From: Oscillospiraceae bacterium
Lineage (GTDB): Bacteria > Bacillota > Clostridia > Oscillospirales > UBA929
Reading direction: 5' to 3'
Length of the DNA stretch: 5,429 bases
Assembly (NCBI GenBank): GCA_009777435.1
Contig: WRLW01000116.1
Span: 1-5,429, forward strand
Below the pieces are notes generated by a model, which saw only the letters and a list, made by a program, of their open reading frames with translations, was not told where the DNA came from and searched no databases. Position 1 is the first letter of the stretch; each line of letters opens with the position of its first letter. Shown here in pieces: positions 1 through 5,429 of the stretch. The translations under genes and the position numbers were made by a program.

Positions 1-234
1 TTCTTTGGCAACGGCGCCTTCTTTTATGCCATCGGACTTACAGCGCGCGCGAAGCTCGCCGACCACCTTCGCCGACGCCGACGCCCCCATATCCGCGAGG
101 ATCAGCGTCTCCTCAAGCTCGTCGAAAAAGTCGTCGTCCAGACGCGTAAACGCGCCGAACAGCCCGTCGAGCTGACCGCCCACGGCGCTTTTTGTTTTTT
201 GAAGGCCGGTTTTCAGTCTGTCAAACAGTCCCAT
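1..234 (-). CDS. ftsY: Signal recognition particle receptor FtsY, N-terminal part (runs off window)
   Basis: FtsY is the membrane-associated GTPase that receives ribosome-nascent-chain complexes from the SRP protein Ffh and passes them to the Sec translocon. The window holds the first 78 codons with no stop; the gene continues past position 1. The start is MGLFDRLKTGLQKTKSAVG, followed by a helical stretch with the core LDDDFFDELEETLILADMG at about residues 32-50. This is the usual FtsY N-domain pattern (four-helix bundle, 'ID-D-F-EELEE-LI-ADVG'). The GTPase G motifs lie beyond the window, so the call rests on the N domain and on position after smc. There is no long acidic A domain before the N domain, as in Gram-positive FtsY; a short basic amphipathic start may serve for membrane contact (inference). 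The ATG at 234 has a clear Shine-Dalgarno and lies 15 bases after the smc stop, suggesting co-transcription. Ffh shares this fold, but the start and context favour FtsY. Confidence 0.94.
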   Translation of the reverse strand, partial: MGLFDRLKTGLQKTKSAVGGQLDGLFGAFTRLDDDFFDELEETLILADMGASASAKVVGELRARCKSDGIKEGAVAKE

Positions 235-238
235 TAAA

Positions 239-244
239 CACCTC
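239..244 (-). promoter_or_regulatory. Ribosome binding site of ftsY
   Basis: On the minus strand GAGGTG lies four bases before the ftsY ATG, inside the 15-base smc-ftsY gap. It matches the anti-Shine-Dalgarno core well and fixes the ATG at 234 as the start. Its closeness to the smc stop codon (250-252) would let a terminating ribosome reinitiate. Confidence 0.8.
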
Positions 245-249
245 GGGAT

Positions 250-3200
250 TTATGATAATTTCAGGCCAAGCTCGCGTTCGACCTCGGCGATGTCTAACTC
301 CAGTATCTTTGAAACGCCCTGCTGCTCGGAGGTGACGCCGTATAGGTAATCGGCGGCCTCCATGGTGCCGCGCCGGTGGGTGATGACCACGAATTGCAGT
401 GTTTTCGACATGCGCATAAGATAATCCGCGTACCGCGTGACATTTACGTCGTCGAGGTCGTGATCCACCTCGTCCAGCACGCAGAAGGGCGCGGGGTTGA
501 CCTTGAATATCGCGAAGTACAGCGCGATGGCGACCAGCGACCTTTCGCCGCCCGACAGCGGGCTGAGCGAGCTTAGCTTCTTGCCCGGCGGCCGCACCTT
601 TATCTCGATGCCGGTATTCAGCAAATCGTCGGGCTGCTCAAGCTCCAAATAGGCCTGACCGCCCCCGAATATCTCAAGAAAGGTCTCCGAAAAACGGTTG
701 TTGATGCTCTCAAATTTCTCGGCGAAGATATCCTTCATGGCCGTCGTTATCTCCTCAAGGATACCAAGCAGCTCGTCCTTGGCCTTTCCGGCGTCGCCGC
801 TTTGCTCGGTGAGATACTCGTAACGCTCGTTGAGCCGTGAATACTCGTCAATGGCGCCCACGTTGACGTCGCCCAGCGCGGCGATCTCTCTTTTCAGCTC
901 GGCTATACGCTTCTGCGCGGCGTTGACGCTCGATAGCACCGTGCGCTGGCGCAGCGCGTCCTGATGCGTCAGGCCGTATGTCTCCCGGAACCTGTCGAGT
1001 ATCTGGGTTTCCTCGTTTTCGGCCATGGCGCGCCTGCCCTCCAAGCGATCCGCCTCATGCTGAAGCCTCAGGTTCGCGTCGTTGGTTTCACGGTTGCGCT
1101 TATCACAGCGCCCGCGCTCGGCCTCGATCTCTAATGAAGCGTTGATGGCCTCGGTCAGGCGGCCCTGTATGTCCGCGCGCGCTTCCGAGGCGGCGTCTAT
1201 GCGCGCTTTCAGCTCGGAAAGCTCGCCTTCCAGCTCGGCCTTTTTCTCCTGATGCCCCCTGATCGCCCCCAGCTTGGCGTCACGGTCGCCCGACAGCTCT
1301 TCCTGATACTCCATATATTCGGCAACGGCGCGCTCCGCCTCCAGGCGCTCCGCCGTGAGCGCCGCCTGAGCCTCGCGCGCCGACTGGACGCGCGCCGACA
1401 AGTCCTCGTGACAGCCGACCAGCTCGTCTATCTGGCTCGTCAGCCCGTCGGAAAGCTTCCGCTTCTCCTCGCGGGCCTTCTCAAAGGCCTCTATCTCGGC
1501 GTTCAGGATTTCCATCCTGCGGTTGTGTGAATCTATGCGCTCGTTGAGCGAGCTGAGTTCCCCGCGCAGGGCGTCTATGGCCGCTTGGGCCTGCTCCTGC
1601 CACAGCCGCTTATGGTTCAGCTCGGCCCGCAGCGTTGACATCGACAGCTCGGCCGCGCGGCGCTCCTCGGCCGCGACGTCCAGCTCGTACTGCGCGGCCG
1701 ACAGCTCGCGCTCGGCGTCTTTAAGGGCCTTTGACGCCTCCTCGCGCTCGGACTCTATCCCCGCGCCCTGCCCGCGCAGGCGCTCCAGCTCGTTGCGGCG
1801 TGACAGCGTGCCCACGCCCCGGGCCTCGCTGCCGCCCGTCATGGCGCCGCCCGCGCTTATTATCTGACCGTCCAGCGTTACTATCCGCACCCTGTTGCCG
1901 CTCTTGCGCGCGATATTTATGGCGTCGTCGAGCGTGACCGCGACCAGCGTACGTCCCAGCAGGTGCAATACCGCGCCCTCGACGCGCTCGTCATAACCGA
2001 CCAGATCGCTGGCCAGACCGACAAAGCCCGGTTCGTTTTTCCACCCGTCAACATTGTCGGCGCGCCCGCGCACGGAGGACAGCGGCAAAAAGGTGGCGCG
2101 CCCGATATTGCGGCTTTTTAAGTATTGTATACAGGTCTTGGCGTCCTGTTCGTCCTCCACGATTATGTTTTGCAGCGCCGTTCCGAGCGCGGTCTCTATG
2201 GCGGTCGTGTACCTGTCCTCCGAACGTATGCGCTCGGACACCGTGCCCACCACGCCGCCAAGCGCGCCGCGCGCGCTTTCCTGCATAACGCTCTTTACCG
2301 CGCGCGGGAAGCCCTCGTATTCGCGCTCCATATCCTCAAGCATTTTAACGCGCTCCGCCAGCGCCTCTATGCGCCTGTCGCATTTCTGGTATGTCTCGCG
2401 CAGCTCCTCCGCCTTGCTCCTGCGCGCGCCCAGACGGATTCTATAACCCTCGATCACATTTTGCAGCGACGCGGTTCGCTCGTTCTCTTTTTTCAATTCG
2501 GCCCCGACGCGCTCAAGCTCGCCGTCGTTATACTTCTGCGTGGCCGCGCGTTCGGCCATATCGGTCATTACGGTTTGACGCCTCGCGGACATTTCTTCGG
2601 CGACGGCGCCGAGCGTGGACAGCTCGTCCTTACGCGACGCGGCGTTCGCGGCGGCCTCGGACTCCTCGCGCGCGCAATCGGCTAATTGGGCCTCCAAGTC
2701 CCCGGAGCGCCCCGCGCGCTCCTGTGTCTCACGCAGCGCGGCGTCCAGCTCTCCCGCTATGCCGGACAGCTTCACGTCCAGCGCGGCTATCTGCTCGCGG
2801 CGCGCCTCAACCTGCGCCGACAGGCTCACGGCGCGTCCCGACGCGCCCTCAAGCTCCTGGTTTATGCGCTCTATATGCTGTTCGCAGAAGCCGATATTGG
2901 CCGAAACCACCGCGCCCTTGCCCTCAAGCTCCGCGACATTCTGGTCATTTTGCGCCAATTCCGTACGGACATCCTCAACGGCCCGCTGCTGTTCGGCGTG
3001 GCGGACGCTCAGCGTCTCCGACATGGCGTATTGGAATTCCAGCCGCGTTTTGCTCTCACCGAGCTGACACAATACGTCCTCATGGTCGCGCCGCGCCTTC
3101 TCGGCATCGGCGCGCGCCTTGTCTAAGTTATGCAGCCAGACGTTGATTTCCAGCCCGCGATGCTCGTCGCGCAGCAGTAAAAACCTCCGCGCCAGCTCCG

Positions 3201-3828
3201 CCTGCTCCTTCAGCGGGTCGCGCTGGAGGCTCAGCTCGTCTATCTTGTCACGGATGCGCGTCAGGTTGTCCTCCGCGTGCTGCAGCTTGCGCTCGGCGTC
3301 CTCCTTGCGCGCGCGGTATCTGGATATACCGGCCGCCTCTTCAAACACGCGGCGGCGGTCGGCGCTTTTTTCGGACAATATCTCTCCGATGCGCCCTTGC
3401 CCTATTATAGCGTAACCGTCCCGGCTCAGGCCGGTGCCCAAAAACAGGTCAAGCACGTCCTTCAGACGCACGGCCGCCTTGTTGATATAATACTCGCTCT
3501 CCCCCGAGCGGTACAGCCGCCTTGTTATGGCAACCTCGTCCTGCTCCAGCGGGAACAGCCCCGAGGAATTGTCCAGCTTTATGGTAGCCTCGCAAAGCCC
3601 CACCGGGCCGCGGTTCTGCGTCCCGTGGAATATAAGCTCCTCCATCTTCTTGTCGCAGCGCAGAACGCGCGCGTTTTGCTCCCCAAGCACCCACCTGACG
3701 GCTTCGGCTATATTAGACTTGCCGCTCCCGTTGGGGCCGACGACCGTCGTGACCCCGTTGCCGAACTGCAGCGCGGTCTTGTCGGGAAACGATTTGAAGC
3801 CCTGTATTTCAAATGATTTTAGAACCAT
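250..3828 (-). CDS. smc: Chromosome condensation/segregation ATPase SMC
   Basis: SMC forms a homodimer that, with ScpA and ScpB, acts as a loop-extruding condensin on the nucleoid and is needed for chromosome segregation. The 1192 residues match the family's usual length (about 1190). In order: N-terminal ATPase head with Walker A GPNGSGKS at 31-38, an arginine at 57 in the head loop, and the Q-loop Gln at 144 (IIGQGRIGEIL); a long coiled-coil arm at about 170-505; the hinge at about 507-670, ending in GGAMTGGS (660-667); the returning coil to about 1030, with the family motif LGDVNVGAIDEY at 985-996; and the C-terminal head with signature LSGGE at 1091-1095, Walker B FCVLDE with catalytic Glu 1120, and the H-loop in VVITHRRGTMEAAD. 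All core catalytic residues are present, so it should be active. Odd points are His-Asp at 1123-1124 in the D-loop and CDKK at 58-61; a short tail of about 13 residues follows the usual SKL-type end. The ATG at 3828 gives the standard start MxLKxxxIxGFKSF. It lies 14 bases after rnc. Rad50/SbcC is excluded by the hinge sequence and the DEVD motif. Confidence 0.98.
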   Translation of the reverse strand: MVLKSFEIQGFKSFPDKTALQFGNGVTTVVGPNGSGKSNIAEAVRWVLGEQNARVLRCDKKMEELIFHGTQNRGPVGLCEATIKLDNSSGLFPLEQDEVAITRRLYRSGESEYYINKAAVRLKDVLDLFLGTGLSRDGYAIIGQGRIGEILSEKSADRRRVFEEAAGISRYRARKEDAERKLQHAEDNLTRIRDKIDELSLQRDPLKEQAELARRFLLLRDEHRGLEINVWLHNLDKARADAEKARRDHEDVLCQLGESKTRLEFQYAMSETLSVRHAEQQRAVEDVRTELAQNDQNVAELEGKGAVVSANIGFCEQHIERINQELEGASGRAVSLSAQVEARREQIAALDVKLSGIAGELDAALRETQERAGRSGDLEAQLADCAREESEAAANAASRKDELSTLGAVAEEMSARRQTVMTDMAERAATQKYNDGELERVGAELKKENERTASLQNVIEGYRIRLGARRSKAEELRETYQKCDRRIEALAERVKMLEDMEREYEGFPRAVKSVMQESARGALGGVVGTVSERIRSEDRYTTAIETALGTALQNIIVEDEQDAKTCIQYLKSRNIGRATFLPLSSVRGRADNVDGWKNEPGFVGLASDLVGYDERVEGAVLHLLGRTLVAVTLDDAINIARKSGNRVRIVTLDGQIISAGGAMTGGSEARGVGTLSRRNELERLRGQGAGIESEREEASKALKDAERELSAAQYELDVAAEERRAAELSMSTLRAELNHKRLWQEQAQAAIDALRGELSSLNERIDSHNRRMEILNAEIEAFEKAREEKRKLSDGLTSQIDELVGCHEDLSARVQSAREAQAALTAERLEAERAVAEYMEYQEELSGDRDAKLGAIRGHQEKKAELEGELSELKARIDAASEARADIQGRLTEAINASLEIEAERGRCDKRNRETNDANLRLQHEADRLEGRRAMAENEETQILDRFRETYGLTHQDALRQRTVLSSVNAAQKRIAELKREIAALGDVNVGAIDEYSRLNERYEYLTEQSGDAGKAKDELLGILEEITTAMKDIFAEKFESINNRFSETFLEIFGGGQAYLELEQPDDLLNTGIEIKVRPPGKKLSSLSPLSGGERSLVAIALYFAIFKVNPAPFCVLDEVDHDLDDVNVTRYADYLMRMSKTLQFVVITHRRGTMEAADYLYGVTSEQQGVSKILELDIAEVERELGLKLS

Positions 3829-3838
3829 AGTATGCCCA

Positions 3839-3844
3839 TCCTTT
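3839..3844 (-). promoter_or_regulatory. Ribosome binding site of smc, overlapping the rnc stop
   Basis: On the minus strand AAAGGA begins within the rnc TAA stop (3843-3845) and ends ten bases before the smc ATG. The spacing is at the long end of normal. The overlap suggests translational coupling between rnc and smc. The last A of the site is also the first base of an out-of-frame ATG (see findings). Confidence 0.6.
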
Positions 3845-4526
3845 ACCGGTTCGCATATACCTTAAGCGCTTCCCTCGCGGCGGCCTGCTCGGCGTCCTTC
3901 TTGCTGACGCCTTCTCCCCTGCCGAACACGCGGCCGCCGATATGTACCTCCGCCGTAAAACGCTTGTTGTGGTCTGGCCCCGATTCGCCCGCCATATGAT
4001 AGGCTATCGGATCCGTAGATACGGCCTGTACGCGCTCCTGCAGCGCCGTCTTGTAATCCTCGACCGCCGCGCCCTCGGTCTGGCTGAATATATGGTTCCG
4101 CGCGAAGCGCCTTGCCGCCTCCAAGCCGCCGTCGAGGTAGACCGCCGCGGTAACGGCTTCCACCACGTCGGCCAATATGGACTGGCGGAACCTGCCGCCG
4201 GACAGCTCTTCCCCGCGCCCGAAGCGTATAAAGTCTCCCAGCGACAGCACATGCGCGGCTTGCGCCAGGCTGGGTTCGCATACCATCATGGCGCGCCGGC
4301 GCGTCAGCTCGCCCTCCGACATGGCGCCATGTTCTTTGTAGAGCTTATCGGCCGTCAGCATCCCCAGCACCGAATCGCCCAAAAATTCCAAACGCTCATA
4401 GCACCCCGCCCGTTTCGCGCGGTTCTCGTTGACATACGAGCTGTGCGTAAGCGCGTTTTCGAGCAGCGCGCGGTCGCTGAACCCGTATTCTATAAGCTCC
4501 TCCAGTTCATTCACAGGCCGCCCCAT
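3843..4526 (-). CDS. rnc: Ribonuclease III
   Basis: RNase III is a homodimeric, Mg2+-dependent endonuclease that cuts double-stranded RNA; it releases 16S and 23S rRNA precursors, processes other structured transcripts and degrades sense-antisense duplexes. The 227 residues are the normal bacterial length. The catalytic domain spans about residues 5-150 and carries the signature ERLEFLGDSVL at 44-54. By comparison with E. coli Glu38, Glu41, Asp45, Asp114 and Glu117, the metal-binding and catalytic residues are Glu44, Glu47, Asp51, Asp120 and Glu123 (SILADVVEA). A double-stranded-RNA-binding domain follows at about 156-226, with DYKTALQE (157-164), the GPDHNKRF loop (183-190) and the KKDAEQAAA helix (209-217). 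Everything needed for activity is visible. The ATG at 4526 is set by a strong Shine-Dalgarno and gives the expected N-terminal length. It lies 10 bases after plsX and 14 bases before smc. Mini-III is ruled out by the binding domain. Confidence 0.98.
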   Translation of the reverse strand: MGRPVNELEELIEYGFSDRALLENALTHSSYVNENRAKRAGCYERLEFLGDSVLGMLTADKLYKEHGAMSEGELTRRRAMMVCEPSLAQAAHVLSLGDFIRFGRGEELSGGRFRQSILADVVEAVTAAVYLDGGLEAARRFARNHIFSQTEGAAVEDYKTALQERVQAVSTDPIAYHMAGESGPDHNKRFTAEVHIGGRVFGRGEGVSKKDAEQAAAREALKVYANR

Positions 4527-4531
4527 CGCCG

Positions 4532-4538
4532 CTCCCCT
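4532..4538 (-). promoter_or_regulatory. Ribosome binding site of rnc, overlapping the plsX stop
   Basis: On the minus strand AGGGGAG lies five bases before the rnc ATG. Its first two bases are the last two of the plsX TAG stop codon (4537-4539). A strong site fused to the upstream stop is the usual layout for translational coupling, and it decides the rnc start. Confidence 0.75.
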
Positions 4539-5429
4539 ATTCTTCCGTTTTCGGCAGCTTCATATATTCTATGCGCCCGGCTATATACTCCGCGAATCCG
4601 CTTCCGGCGTAGTCCATAGCTTGCTTGACGGCGCTGCGTATGGCGCGCGCGTTTGACGAGCCGTGCGCTTTTATGACGGCCTTGCTCATGCCCAGCAGCG
4701 GCGCCCCGCCGTATTCGGAGTAGTCAAGCAGCTTTTTAACCTCTTTGAGTTCCTTTGATATCAGCGCGGCCGCTATTTTGGTGCGCAGGTTGGTCATAAA
4801 GACGCCCTTGAGCATTTTCAGGAAAAACAAGCCGACGCCCTCTTCGGTTTTCAGGAAAATATTGCCTGTAAACCCGTCGGCCACAATCACGTCAACGTCG
4901 CCCATAACGGCCTCGCGGCCTTCCACATTGCCCACGAAATTTATAAGACCCTTGCCGCTCGCCTCGGTCAGCAGAGCGTATGCCGCCTTGACCTCCGCCG
5001 TGCCCTTGCTCTCCTCAGTCCCGTTGTTCAGAAGCGCCACGCGCGGATTTTCCACACCCATGGCCAGCTTGGAGTAAGCCGAGCCTAAATGCGCGAACTG
5101 AAGCAGATATTCCTCTGTGACCTCCACATTCGCGCCGCTGTCTATCAGGACGGCCAGCCCTTTTGCCGTCGGTATCATGGGCACCAGCGCGCCGCGCCGT
5201 ATGCCCTTGATGCGCTTGACGATAAGCGTCGAGGCCGACAGCAATGCGCCGGTGTTGCCCGCGCTCACCACGGCGTCGCCCTGATTTTCGGCAAGCATCC
5301 GCAGGGCAAGCAGCATCGAGGAATCAGGCTTGTCCTTCATGATGGTCGCCGCCTTGTCGGACATGGTTACTACCTGATCGGCGTTTTTGATTTCGACGCC
5401 CGGCGGCAGAGCTTCCTCTCCGATCTCTT
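4537..5429 (-). CDS. plsX: Phosphate acyltransferase PlsX, C-terminal part (5' end off window)
   Basis: PlsX makes acyl-phosphate from acyl-ACP and inorganic phosphate; PlsY then uses acyl-phosphate to acylate glycerol-3-phosphate, the first step of phospholipid synthesis in most bacteria. PlsX is a peripheral membrane enzyme. 296 complete codons are visible. A Met codon at 5364 could be mistaken for the start, but the frame stays open to 5429 and the upstream residues (EIGEEALPPGVEIKNADQVV) fit PlsX just before the conserved DSSM stretch. By rough comparison with the 333-residue B. subtilis protein, about 42 N-terminal residues are missing. Family blocks in order: KPDSSM, VSAGNTGALL, LIDSGANV, RVALLNNGTEE-KG, NFVGNVEGR, VDVIVADGFTGN, LKTEEG, LDYSEYGGAPLLG and KAHGSSNARAI. 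The usual LDVGANV reads IDSGANV here, a mild change. The reading frame is intact. rnc follows 10 bases later, with no acpP between. Phosphotransacetylase (Pta) is related in fold but lacks these blocks. Confidence 0.97.
   Translation of the reverse strand, partial: EIGEEALPPGVEIKNADQVVTMSDKAATIMKDKPDSSMLLALRMLAENQGDAVVSAGNTGALLSASTLIVKRIKGIRRGALVPMIPTAKGLAVLIDSGANVEVTEEYLLQFAHLGSAYSKLAMGVENPRVALLNNGTEESKGTAEVKAAYALLTEASGKGLINFVGNVEGREAVMGDVDVIVADGFTGNIFLKTEEGVGLFFLKMLKGVFMTNLRTKIAAALISKELKEVKKLLDYSEYGGAPLLGMSKAVIKAHGSSNARAIRSAVKQAMDYAGSGFAEYIAGRIEYMKLPKTEE

Noticed and set aside
188..201. A-rich stretch early in ftsY (CAAAAAACAAAAAG on the minus strand) as a possible -1 frameshift site
   Set aside because: The A-AAA-AAC heptamer is in the wrong phase relative to the reading frame (CAA AAA ACA AAA), and the frame simply encodes the Lys-rich FtsY start.
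2391..3146. A 251-codon open frame on the plus strand opposite the SMC coiled coil
   Set aside because: Its translation is mostly Arg, Pro, Ala and Ser in low-complexity order, the mirror of Ala/Glu/Arg-rich coiled-coil codons. No start signal or family motif supports it. The other plus-strand open frames over smc are rejected for the same reason.
3862..4281. A 139-codon minus-strand open frame overlapping rnc in another frame
   Set aside because: It is Arg/Gly-rich with no motif and lies fully inside the RNase III reading frame, which explains the sequence.
3942..4619. A 225-codon open frame on the plus strand opposite rnc and the end of plsX
   Set aside because: It is antisense to a gene with all RNase III motifs, has no recognisable domain, and is rich in Arg, Ala and Pro as expected for a shadow frame in GC-rich DNA.
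5362..5364. ATG at 5364 as the plsX start
   Set aside because: The frame remains open to the window edge, the upstream residues fit PlsX, and starting here would remove about 60 conserved N-terminal residues.
5419..5426. TCCGATCT near the window end resembles the end of a common sequencing adapter
   Set aside because: Only eight bases match, and the stretch reads in frame as part of PlsX right to the window edge, so it is most likely genuine sequence.

Overview
This window holds four co-directional housekeeping genes, all on the minus strand. In transcription order (from high to low coordinates) they are plsX (5' end cut by the window edge), rnc, smc and ftsY (3' end cut by the window edge). 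There is almost no non-coding DNA: the three intergenic gaps are 10, 14 and 15 bases. I see no RNA gene, mobile element, repeat array, CRISPR, terminator or promoter. The upstream promoter and the downstream end of the transcript lie outside the window.

The gene order resembles the plsX-...-acpP-rnc-smc-ftsY cluster of Firmicutes. FtsY begins directly with its N domain and lacks the long acidic leader of E. coli FtsY, as in Gram-positive bacteria. The Shine-Dalgarno sites are strong. Together these point to a GC-rich, Clostridia-like Firmicute, probably of the gut or uncultured type. That placement is inferred from protein features and gene order; no species can be named. Isoleucine is written mostly as AUA despite the GC-rich sequence, which may help narrow the lineage.

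Region by region on the plus-strand scale: 1-234 encodes the first 78 residues of FtsY, the signal recognition particle receptor. 250-3828 encodes a full-length 1192-residue SMC chromosome-condensation ATPase. 3843-4526 encodes a full-length 227-residue RNase III. 4537-5429 encodes the C-terminal 296 residues of PlsX, the phosphate acyltransferase that starts phospholipid synthesis. The genes act in separate processes (membrane lipid synthesis, RNA processing, chromosome segregation, membrane protein targeting) but are probably co-transcribed and translationally coupled.

I found no previously undescribed system. The points worth a second look are small: no acpP between plsX and rnc, an unusual D-loop (His-Asp where Ala-Ala is usual) next to the SMC Walker B motif, an altered loop after the SMC head arginine, the AUA preference, and a small out-of-frame start codon overlapping the smc ribosome binding site.
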